DNA of 12,938 nucleotides, from contig CABKMN010000062.1 in assembly GCA_902373525.1 (NCBI GenBank), positions 1 to 12,938 on the forward strand, written 5' to 3'. Positions 6,934 to 12,938 of the stretch are shown piece by piece. Numbering within the stretch: the first letter of the stretch is position 1; each line of letters begins with the position of its first letter. This stretch comes from an uncultured Bilophila sp. GTDB lineage: Bacteria > Desulfobacterota > Desulfovibrionia > Desulfovibrionales > Desulfovibrionaceae. The notes beneath the pieces were generated by a model. It was not told the DNA's origin, did no database searches, and saw nothing but the letters and a program-made list of their open reading frames with translations. Both the position numbers and the translations under genes were made by a program.

Positions 6934-9147
6934 CTAGTCGCGGCGGGGACGGCGTTCACGACGCTCGCCGCGGTGCTCGCCTTCGCCGCGCGGGGCGCGG
7001 GGAGGACGGGCCGTGTCTTCGGGCTTCCATTCGATGCCCTGTTCTTCGAGCAGCACGGCCTTGCGGCTGGCGCGGATGCGGTCGCCGTTGATCTCGATGA
7101 CCTTCACCAGCATGTCTTCGCCGAGGCGGGCGACGTCGGACGCCTGCGCCACGCGGCTGGTGTCGAGCTGGGAGATGTGCACGAGGGCTTCCACGTTGGG
7201 CATGATTTCCACGATGGCGCCGATTTCAAGCACCTTGCGGACCTTGCCCATGTAGTTCTTGCCGAGGTCGGGGCGCTGGTCGTAGTACTGCACCAGTTCT
7301 CTGGCCTGCTCCATGGATTCGGCGGTGGGCGCGAAGATGGAGATGCGGCCGCTGTCCTCGATGTCCACGGAAGCGCCGGTGGCGGCGGTGATCGCCTTGA
7401 TGTTCTTGCCGCCGGGGCCGATGATCATGCGGATGACTTCGGGGTTCACGAAGACTTCGGCGTGCTGCGGCGCGTACTTGGAAAGTTCGGCGCGGGGGCC
7501 GTCGATGGCCTTCTTCATTTCGCCGAGGATGTGCTCGCGGGCCTCGTGGGCCTGACGCATGGCGTTGCGCATGATTTCGGTGGTCAGGCCGGTGATTTTG
7601 ATGTCCATCTGCACGGCGGTCACGCCTTCGGAGGTGCCGGCGATCTTGAAGTCCATGTCGCCGAGGGCGTCTTCGTCACCGAGGATGTCGGTCAGCACGA
7701 TGAACTTTTCGCCTTCCTTGATCAGGCCCATGGCGACGCCCGCGACCGGCGCGGCGATCGGCACGCCCGCATCCATCAGGGACAGGCAGCCGCCGCACAC
7801 GGCGGCCATCGAGGAGGAACCGTTGGATTCCAGCGTTTCGGCCACCACGCGGACGGTGAAGGGGAAGCCGTCGCCGGAGGGGATGATGGGCTTGAGGGCC
7901 TTTTCGGCCAGCGCGCCGTGGCCGATTTCGCGGCGGGACACGCGGACGGGCTTCACTTCGCCCACGGAGAAGGGCGGGAAGTTGTAGTGCAGCATGAAGG
8001 TCTTGGTCACGTCGCCGGTGAGCGAATCCATGCGCTGGTTGTCCGTGGAGCTGCCGAGCGTGGTCACGCACATGGACTGGGTTTCGCCGCGCGTGAACAG
8101 GGCGGAACCGTGGGCGCGGGGCAGGATGCCGGGCTGGATTTCGATGGGGCGCACGGTCTTGGTGTCGCGGCCGTCGATGCGGGTGCCTTCTTCGAGGATG
8201 CGACGGCGCACGACCTTCTTCTCGATGTGGCCGATGATGTCGGACACGGAGGCGAGGGCCTTTTCGTCTTCGCCGTAGGTCGGATCGGCCTTGAGGGCTT
8301 CGATGATCTTGTCCTTGACGAGCTTGCGGGCTTCCTTGCGGGCGAGCTTTTCGGGCACGCGCATGGAGGCTTCGAGGCCGGCTTCGGCGGCGAGTTCCTC
8401 GACGCGGGCGAGCAGGGCCGGGTCATCCTCGGCGGGGGTGAAGTCGATCTTGGCCTTCCCGGCGAGCTCGCGCAGCTTGACCTGCGCTTCGACGAGGGGC
8501 TGGATTTCCTTGCGGCCCCATTCGAGGGCGTCGATGATCACGTCTTCGGGCACGAAGCGGGCTTCGCCTTCCACCATGACCAACGCGTCGGCGGAGGCGG
8601 CGAACACGATGTTGAGGTCGCTTTCGGCCATTTCCTTGACGGTGGGGTTCAGGATGAACTGGCCGTTGATGCGGCCGATGCGTCCGCCGGCCACGGGCTC
8701 GGCGAAGGGCAGGGGCGACAGCATGACGGCGGCGGAAGCGGCCGTGATGGAGAGCACGTCGGATTCGTTTTCCTGGTCGGAGGAAATGACGCTGGCGAGC
8801 ACCTGCACGTCTTCGGGCAGGCCCTTGGGGAACAGCGGGCGGATCGGGCGGTCGATGAGGCGGGAAACGAGGGTTTCGCGCTCGGAGGGACGGCCGATTT
8901 CGCGGCGGAAGAAGCTGCCGGGGATGCGTCCGGCGGCGTACATGCGCTCGGAGTATTCCACGGTCAGCGGGAAGAAGCCGCGGTCGCAGTCGAGAGGCTG
9001 TGAACAAACGGTAACGAGGACGACGGTGCCGCCGCACTGGATGGTGACGGAACCGTGGGCCTGCGTGGCGACGCGGCCGGTTTCAAGGATGATTTCCTTG
9101 CCGCCGATGGTGGCGGAAACCCGGGAGGGGGCTTTTCTGAAACTCAT
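6934..9147 (-). CDS. pnp: Polyribonucleotide nucleotidyltransferase (PNPase)
   Basis: This 737-residue 3'-5' phosphorolytic exoribonuclease works as a ring-shaped trimer in mRNA decay. Domains in order are: first RNase PH core (about 10-145), helical linker (about 150-310), second RNase PH core (about 315-545), KH domain with IIGPGGKNIK (575-584), S1 domain (about 630-695) and an Arg/Glu/Pro-rich tail (about 705-737). Catalytic residues are present: GSSS (443-446) for phosphate binding, and D493, D499 and K501, equivalent by alignment to E. coli D486, D492 and K494. Length is normal for the family. ATG at 9145-9147 has AAGGA 6 nt upstream. It follows rpsO by 144 bp, and that gap carries a terminator-like hairpin and a long double-stranded leader, suggesting post-transcriptional control as in enterobacteria. 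Confidence 0.99.
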   Translation of the reverse strand: MSFRKAPSRVSATIGGKEIILETGRVATQAHGSVTIQCGGTVVLVTVCSQPLDCDRGFFPLTVEYSERMYAAGRIPGSFFRREIGRPSERETLVSRLIDRPIRPLFPKGLPEDVQVLASVISSDQENESDVLSITAASAAVMLSPLPFAEPVAGGRIGRINGQFILNPTVKEMAESDLNIVFAASADALVMVEGEARFVPEDVIIDALEWGRKEIQPLVEAQVKLRELAGKAKIDFTPAEDDPALLARVEELAAEAGLEASMRVPEKLARKEARKLVKDKIIEALKADPTYGEDEKALASVSDIIGHIEKKVVRRRILEEGTRIDGRDTKTVRPIEIQPGILPRAHGSALFTRGETQSMCVTTLGSSTDNQRMDSLTGDVTKTFMLHYNFPPFSVGEVKPVRVSRREIGHGALAEKALKPIIPSGDGFPFTVRVVAETLESNGSSSMAAVCGGCLSLMDAGVPIAAPVAGVAMGLIKEGEKFIVLTDILGDEDALGDMDFKIAGTSEGVTAVQMDIKITGLTTEIMRNAMRQAHEAREHILGEMKKAIDGPRAELSKYAPQHAEVFVNPEVIRMIIGPGGKNIKAITAATGASVDIEDSGRISIFAPTAESMEQARELVQYYDQRPDLGKNYMGKVRKVLEIGAIVEIMPNVEALVHISQLDTSRVAQASDVARLGEDMLVKVIEINGDRIRASRKAVLLEEQGIEWKPEDTARPPRAPRGEGEHRGERRERRPRRD

Positions 9148-9168
9148 GGTGAATCCTTTTCACTGCGG

Positions 9169-9230
9169 GAAGGAGACTCCGGGAACAATATCGAAAGCCC
9201 TGTTTCGATCCTGTTCGCGGAAACTCCTTC
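9169..9230 (-). promoter_or_regulatory. Long leader hairpin of pnp (candidate RNase III/PNPase autoregulation site)
   Basis: In the minus-strand RNA, gaaggag (9224-9230 complement) pairs with ctccttc (9169-9175 complement). A ccg/cgg pair set, a 5-bp set (9183-9187 with 9212-9216) and a 7-bp set (9190-9196 with 9203-9209) follow, closing a 6-nt loop. Counting wobble pairs, about 25 base pairs are interrupted by only three mismatch positions. The stem ends about 10 nt before the AAGGA of pnp (9154-9158). In E. coli the pnp leader holds a hairpin cut by RNase III, after which PNPase represses its own mRNA. The same role here is inferred from position and shape. Confidence 0.65.
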
Positions 9231-9259
9231 TCATGACGGGTTGAGGGTTGATGCGGAAA

Positions 9260-9279
9260 GGGGGAGCCGGAGCTCCCCC
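9260..9279 (-). terminator. Terminator-like hairpin between rpsO and pnp
   Basis: Gggggagc (9260-9267) and gctccccc (9272-9279) form an 8-bp GC-rich stem with a cgga loop, 12 bp after the rpsO stop. On the minus strand only three U follow, so it is probably a partial terminator or an RNA-end stabiliser that lets some transcription continue into pnp. E. coli has an attenuating terminator at the same place. Confidence 0.7.
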
Positions 9280-9291
9280 ATACGGACGCGG

Positions 9292-9561
9292 TTACTTGCG
9301 CAGTCCCAGCTTTTCGATGAGAGCGCGGTAGCGCTGAATATCTTTGCTCTTGAGGTAGTTCAGCAGGTTGCGGCGCTGGCCGACGAGCTTGAGCAGGCCA
9401 CGGCGGGAGTGGAAGTCCTTCTTGTGTTCCTTGAAGTGACCGGTCAGTCCTTCAATGCGCGCGGTGAGCAGAGCCACCTGAACTTCCGGGGAGCCGGTGT
9501 CGCCTTCGTGCTTGGCGTGAGCTTCGATAACAGCTTTTTTCTGAGCGGGATCCATTACCAC
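9292..9561 (-). CDS. rpsO: 30S ribosomal protein S15
   Basis: This 89-residue protein binds 16S rRNA at the central-domain three-way junction and helps bring in S6/S18; it also takes part in an intersubunit bridge. The diagnostic S15 pattern is clear: DTGSPEVQVALLT (21-33), HKKDFHSRRGLLKLVG (45-60), RRNLLNYL (62-69) and the ending LGLRK. The start is read as GTG (9559-9561), because GGAGG (9570-9574) is 8 nt upstream and the length then equals the common 89 residues. An ATG two codons later (9553-9555) would sit 14 nt from the ribosome site. It follows truB by 25 bp. Confidence 0.98.
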   Translation of the reverse strand: MVMDPAQKKAVIEAHAKHEGDTGSPEVQVALLTARIEGLTGHFKEHKKDFHSRRGLLKLVGQRRNLLNYLKSKDIQRYRALIEKLGLRK

Positions 9562-9586
9562 AGCGATATCCTCCGAGTGGGTTGTG

Positions 9587-10531
9587 TTAGTTCCAAAGCC
9601 CCCTGAGCACCTTCCAGGCGGGGCCTGCGGCTTCGGCGAGCGCGAGAGGTTGTCCGTCGGGCGACAGCAGGACGGCGTTGCCGCCGGGAACGCACGCGAT
9701 GTCCGTTCCGTCCCGTGTTCTGGCGAGCGCGCGGCGCGCGTCCGTCCACACGAGAACCTTGCCGTTCTTCGTGTCCGCCTCTTCCTGTCCGGTCACGGTG
9801 ATCGTGGGCCAGTGGGGGAGGGCGGCGGTGACGGGGATGACCCGTTCGGGCAACCGTTCGGGCTCGGCGAGCAGCGTGTCCAGCGGACAAGCCCCGTCGA
9901 GGCCAAAGGGATGGCTGTACTCCCGAATCAGTTCCGTGAGCACGGCTCCGCACCCCAAGCGCATCCCCAAGCTGTGGGCCAGGGATCGTATGTAGGTGCC
10001 GGAACTGCAAACGACTCGGAAGGTAACGTACGGAAGATCAACCCTGAGGACTTCCGCACGCGAAATTTCGATGGTCTTGATTTTGAGCGGGGTTTCCTTC
10101 CCCTCTCGGGACAGCTTGTAGAGGGGCTGCCCCTGATGCTTGGCCGCGGAATACGGGGGCACGGGCTGTTCGCTCCTGCCCACCCAGCCGGCGATGACGT
10201 CGGCCACGGCTTCGGCGGTCACATGGTCCCACGGCGCTTCGGCGGTGATCTGCCCCTCGGCGTCCCACGTATCGGTGGTTTGTCCGAGGCGGACGGTGCC
10301 CTGATACACTTTGACGCCTCCGGCCATGAGATAGCCGGAAATTTTGGTCGCATGCCCGAGGAGCACGAGCAGTACCCCCTGAGCCATCGGGTCCAGGGTG
10401 CCCGCGTGTCCTATCTTTTTTTGCCCCAACCGCTTGAAGCGGTTGGTACATTGGGCGGACGAAAGCCCGCGTGGCTTATCGACCACAAGAAGACCGTGCT
10501 GTTGTTCCATAGAGGTGGGCACTCTATCCAT
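9587..10531 (-). CDS. truB: tRNA pseudouridine(55) synthase
   Basis: This 314-residue enzyme makes pseudouridine 55 in the T-loop of tRNAs. Family motifs are present: HGLLVVDKPRG (12-22), KKIGHAGTLDPMAQG (38-52) with the catalytic Asp47, PPYSAAKHQGQPLYKLSREG (125-144), and VCSSGTYIRSL (174-184). The C-terminal part (about 245-314) has the size of a PUA-like domain. The start is uncertain. ATG 10529-10531 follows an A-rich leader without a Shine-Dalgarno, and an in-frame TAA (10553-10555) excludes a longer form. ATG at 10508-10510 (Met8) also lacks one. It is the first gene of truB-rpsO-pnp. In many bacteria truB follows infB and rbfA; here its upstream neighbour is the divergent tsaE, so that larger cluster is split. 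Confidence 0.97.
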   Translation of the reverse strand: MDRVPTSMEQQHGLLVVDKPRGLSSAQCTNRFKRLGQKKIGHAGTLDPMAQGVLLVLLGHATKISGYLMAGGVKVYQGTVRLGQTTDTWDAEGQITAEAPWDHVTAEAVADVIAGWVGRSEQPVPPYSAAKHQGQPLYKLSREGKETPLKIKTIEISRAEVLRVDLPYVTFRVVCSSGTYIRSLAHSLGMRLGCGAVLTELIREYSHPFGLDGACPLDTLLAEPERLPERVIPVTAALPHWPTITVTGQEEADTKNGKVLVWTDARRALARTRDGTDIACVPGGNAVLLSPDGQPLALAEAAGPAWKVLRGLWN

Positions 10532-10845
10532 TTTAGGTTTGTTCGTCCAGTATTATTTGTTGCGGACGGAAGAGGGCGCACGGCGGAGCGCACCGGGGAG
10601 GAGAGAATGGGGGCCATCCCGCTCCTTCCAGAGGACTCCGGAGCGGGCGTCAGTCGGGACATTGCCCGTCGATCCGGACGGATGAGGGTATGGGACAAGA
10701 TGTATTGTCTTCCGAACGGCTTTCCGGTAGTCCCTGACGGACCACGTTTCCGTGTGTACGCGTCTCGGGAAAGGAGGGAGGGCGTGCTTTTTGAAAGAAG
10801 GTGCCTCCCCGAGGTTTTCAAGAGTTTTTCTTCAAGAGGATTTTC
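10532..10845. other. Divergent intergenic region between truB and tsaE
   Basis: This 314-bp stretch must hold promoters for both directions. The AT-rich patch 10551-10560 includes AATAAT on the minus strand (5/6 to a -10 box, poor -35), which would give truB a leader of roughly 14 nt. A stem cccgctcc (10618-10625) with ggagcggg (10640-10647) and a palindrome GACAA-N6-TTGTC (10694-10709) are visible. I found no convincing promoter for tsaE and no gene with a ribosome site. Confidence 0.5.
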
Positions 10846-11340
10846 ATGAACATATCCTTAGCTGACGCCGAGGCGATGGTGGAACTGGGCAGAGCCCTCG
10901 GCAGGGTGCTGAACGAGCGGCGCGCCGAAGGCGGCGAACAGTTGCACGTCGTGCTGTTCTTCGGTGATCTCGGCACGGGCAAGACCACGTTCACGCGCGG
11001 GCTCATCGATGTGCTGCCCGGCGGCGAGAACGCCGAAGTCTCCAGCCCGAGCTTCACGCTGTGCAACAGCTATCCGACGACGCCGCCCGTCGTCCATTGC
11101 GATCTGTACCGATCCGAAGGTGCGTTGCCCGATGAGGTGGACGAGGCGCTGGATGCGGAAAACGGTCTGGTTCTCGTGGAGTGGGCCGAACGCATCGCGG
11201 ACGGGAATTTGCCTCCGAAACGTCTGGACATCCGGTTTCAAGTCTGCAAAAATAACAGGTTGGTAACGTTGTCTCCCCACGGTGAGGCGGCGTGTAGCGT
11301 ATTGCAGAAACTGGCCCGCGTTCACGATTCGGACGGATGA
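10846..11340 (+). CDS. tsaE: tRNA t6A biosynthesis ATPase TsaE
   Basis: This 164-residue P-loop ATPase works with TsaB, TsaC and TsaD to make threonylcarbamoyl-adenosine at position 37 of ANN-decoding tRNAs. Visible motifs are Walker A GDLGTGKTT (40-48), SPSFTL (67-72), HCDLYR (84-89) and VEWAER (111-116), all characteristic of the YjeE/TsaE family. The start at 10846 is chosen because AGAGGA ends 5 nt upstream; a longer in-frame start at 10801 adds 15 residues outside the family fold. The length is normal. It is followed after 52 bp by lysC on the same strand, probably in one transcript. TsaD and TsaB are not in the window. Confidence 0.96.
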   Translation: MNISLADAEAMVELGRALGRVLNERRAEGGEQLHVVLFFGDLGTGKTTFTRGLIDVLPGGENAEVSSPSFTLCNSYPTTPPVVHCDLYRSEGALPDEVDEALDAENGLVLVEWAERIADGNLPPKRLDIRFQVCKNNRLVTLSPHGEAACSVLQKLARVHDSDG

Positions 11341-11392
11341 CGGGCAAGAGGAAGCGTTTCTGCCACACAGGTCACGATGTAAGGACTCAGCT

Positions 11393-12619
11393 ATGCGTAT
11401 TCTGGTACAAAAATTCGGAGGGACGTCCGTCGCCGACATCGACCGCCTGAAAATGGTGCGCGGGAAGGTGAAAGCCGCTCTGGATCAGGGATACAAGGTA
11501 GTCGTGGTGCTTTCCGCCAAGTCCGGGAAGACCAACAAACTGCTGGATCTGTCGACCCGCTGGGCCGCAGACCCCGATCAGGCGGAAGTGGACAGCCTGC
11601 TCTCCACGGGCGAGCAGGCCTCGATTGCGCTGTTCAGCATGTTGCTCAACGATTCCGGCATCAAGGCGCGTTCGATGCTCGGCTGGCAGATTCCGATCGT
11701 CACCGATGGGGCATTCGGACGCGCCCGCATCCTGTCCATCGACGCCGCCCATATCCGCAAGGAACTCGAAACCTACGACGTCATCGCGGTCGCCGGCTTC
11801 CAGGGAATGACGGAAGAAGGGCGCATCACCACGCTCGGTCGCGGCGGTTCCGACACGTCGGCCGTGGCGCTGGCCGCCGCGCTGGATTCCTGCGAGTGTG
11901 AAATTTATACGGACGTGGACGGGGTGTATACGACCGACCCCAACCTGTGTTCCACCGCCCGGAAACTCGATCGCGTCACCTATGAAGAGATGCTGGAAAT
12001 GGCCTCCATGGGTGCGAAGGTGCTGCAAATCCGTTCTGTGGAGTTCGCCAAGAAGTACAATGTTCCCGTTCATGTGCGCTCCACGTTTTCTGATGATCCG
12101 GGAACGTTGGTCGCTCAGGAGGACTCCATGATGGAAGCCGTGCTCGTCTCCGGCATTGCATATGACAAGGATCAGGCCCGTGTAACCGTGTGCGGGGTGC
12201 CTGACCGGCCCGGCGTTTCCGCCGCCCTGTTCGAGCCGCTTTCCGAAAACGGCATCATGGTCGACATGATCATCCAGACCGCCAGCCGCGAAGGCGTGAC
12301 CGACATGACCTTCACCGTGTCCCGCAAGGACGTGGACAAGGCCCTGAACATCATGAAGGACATCGTCTCCAAGATCGGCGGCACGGGCGTGGAGTCCGAT
12401 CCGCAGGTCGCCAAGGTGTCCGTCATCGGCGTGGGCATGCGCAACCACACCGGCGTGGCGACCAAGGCGTTCGCCGCCCTCCAGCAGGAAAACATCAACA
12501 TCCAGATGATCAGCACGTCGGAAATCAAGATTTCCTGCCTGATCGACGAACGCTATACCGAGCTGGCCGTGCGGACCCTGCACGACGCGTTCGAGCTGCA
12601 CAAGCCCAACCACGCCTGA
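11393..12619 (+). CDS. lysC: Aspartate kinase, monofunctional, two ACT domains
   Basis: This 408-residue enzyme phosphorylates aspartate, the first step to lysine (and diaminopimelate for peptidoglycan), threonine and methionine. The amino-acid-kinase domain (about 1-245) shows VQKFGGTSVAD (5-15), GRGGSDTSA (149-157) and YTDVDGVYTTDP (172-183). Two ACT domains follow (about 262-335 and 339-405), the usual site of feedback inhibition by Lys and/or Thr. There is no homoserine dehydrogenase part. The length matches the about 400-residue class typified by the Gram-positive/C. glutamicum enzyme rather than E. coli LysC. The start at 11393 has AAGGA 7 nt upstream and begins directly with the conserved first strand; a longer frame from 11282 overlaps tsaE. 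Feedback type cannot be told from sequence alone. Confidence 0.98.
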   Translation: MRILVQKFGGTSVADIDRLKMVRGKVKAALDQGYKVVVVLSAKSGKTNKLLDLSTRWAADPDQAEVDSLLSTGEQASIALFSMLLNDSGIKARSMLGWQIPIVTDGAFGRARILSIDAAHIRKELETYDVIAVAGFQGMTEEGRITTLGRGGSDTSAVALAAALDSCECEIYTDVDGVYTTDPNLCSTARKLDRVTYEEMLEMASMGAKVLQIRSVEFAKKYNVPVHVRSTFSDDPGTLVAQEDSMMEAVLVSGIAYDKDQARVTVCGVPDRPGVSAALFEPLSENGIMVDMIIQTASREGVTDMTFTVSRKDVDKALNIMKDIVSKIGGTGVESDPQVAKVSVIGVGMRNHTGVATKAFAALQQENINIQMISTSEIKISCLIDERYTELAVRTLHDAFELHKPNHA

Positions 12620-12643
12620 GACGGCGCGGCATAAGACGCAGTG

Positions 12644-12677
12644 AACGCCCGGAAGGCTCCCCCTTCCGGGCGTTTTT
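12644..12677 (+). terminator. Rho-independent terminator of tsaE-lysC
   Basis: Aacgcccggaagg (12644-12656) pairs perfectly with ccttccgggcgtt (12662-12674) around a 5-nt loop, with a T-run at 12673-12677. The 13-bp stem begins 24 bp after the lysC stop. Confidence 0.95.
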
Positions 12678-12938
12678 CGTGAGAATCATGTGTGAGCGTA
12701 TGTTTCTCATGGCGTACTAAAACAGTATGTTACACAATGAAGGTAAAAAACTTCGAAAAAAAATCAGAAAATGATTGACAGAAAACCGGTTCTGATGCAA
12801 GTTGTCCAAATGCTTCGGCTGCGCGACGAAATCGTCACGCGGCAGTCTTGCGGATGCCGTACAAGGGCTCGCGAGGCGGGGCAAAAAAGTTTTTTGAAAA
12901 AAAGACGAAAAAGGTTGTTGACAGCGAAAGGGAGTCGA
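12678..12938. other. Non-coding, AT-rich region after the lysC terminator
   Basis: No frame here has a ribosome site and plausible length. The region contains a TTGACA (12775-12780) between inverted repeats atcagaa (12763-12769) and ttctgat (12790-12796), with an 8-bp palindrome aaccggtt (12784-12791) next to it. A hairpin with one mismatch spans about 12818-12843. A second TTGACA lies at 12918-12923 behind A-tracts. It looks like the regulatory region of a gene to the right of the window. Confidence 0.6.
12881..12938 (+). promoter_or_regulatory. Partial strong promoter with A-tract upstream element (possibly rRNA/tRNA operon)
   Basis: A perfect -35 hexamer TTGACA (12918-12923) is preceded by phased A- and T-runs (about 12883-12912), which resemble an UP element. 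The -10 box would begin near 12941, just past the window edge, so it cannot be checked. Perfect -35 plus UP element is the usual form of rRNA and some tRNA promoters; that identity is an inference. Confidence 0.45.

Noticed and set aside
6622..9003. Very long open frame (793 codons) on the plus strand across pnp
   Set aside because: It is antisense to an unmistakable pnp gene, is rich in His/Gly/Ala/Asp as expected from the complementary frame of GC-rich coding DNA, and has no ribosome site or recognisable domain.
9562..9620. S15 autoregulatory RNA site in front of rpsO
   Set aside because: No clear pseudoknot or three-way junction resembling the known S15 leader types could be drawn in the short truB-rpsO spacer.
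10662..10694. Promoter for tsaE with TTGCCC at 10662-10667
   Set aside because: The nearest -10-like hexamer (TATGGG, 10689) is 21 nt away and poor.
10411..10821. Minus-strand open frame of 136 codons upstream of and overlapping truB
   Set aside because: No domain or ribosome site; it overlaps the start of truB in another frame and has random-looking composition.
11282..11392. Longer start for aspartate kinase
   Set aside because: It overlaps tsaE and adds residues not found in the family; ATG 11393 has AAGGA at proper spacing and begins with the conserved first strand.

Overview
The window reads as chromosomal DNA of a GC-rich Gram-negative bacterium. The protein sequences (S15, PNPase, TruB, a two-ACT aspartate kinase) and the mix of genes look most like the Desulfovibrionaceae (Desulfovibrio/Bilophila-type sulfidogens). 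That placement is from recall of protein style, not from a search. All nine protein genes are intact. Codon use looks uniform, and I see no insertion sequence, phage gene, CRISPR array, tRNA or rRNA gene.

Layout. (1) 1-107: a very long, almost perfect hairpin that overlaps the 3' end of the first gene. (2) 94-6565, minus strand: a tight five-gene envelope-assembly operon. In transcription order it encodes a fused PilM-PilN/GspL-like protein, a PilO/GspM-like protein, a PilP/GspC-like protein, a lipoprotein secretin and a PilB/GspE ATPase. (3) 6566-6933: intergenic DNA with the pnp terminator, a short direct repeat and a probable promoter for the pilus operon. (4) 6934-10531, minus strand: truB-rpsO-pnp, the classic translation/RNA-decay cluster. 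A terminator-like hairpin and a long double-stranded leader hairpin precede pnp. (5) 10532-10845: a divergent intergenic region. (6) 10846-12619, plus strand: tsaE-lysC, ending in a textbook terminator. (7) 12678-12938: AT-rich non-coding DNA that ends in a -35 box behind A-tracts, probably the start of a strong (rRNA or tRNA type) promoter cut by the window edge.

How the genes work together. The minus-strand operon supplies the alignment complex, outer-membrane channel and assembly ATPase of a type IV pilus or type II secretion-like machine. The platform protein (PilC/GspF), pilins and prepilin peptidase are not here. The truB-rpsO-pnp cluster handles tRNA pseudouridylation, the 30S subunit and RNA turnover. 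TsaE serves tRNA t6A formation, and LysC makes the first committed step to Lys/Thr/Met.

Most worth a second look: the 107-nt hairpin at the left edge (biological or an assembly foldback), the single-chain PilM-PilN fusion with a proline-rich insertion, and the pnp leader hairpin, which resembles the RNase III/PNPase autoregulation site of enterobacteria. I did not find a clearly undescribed biological system.
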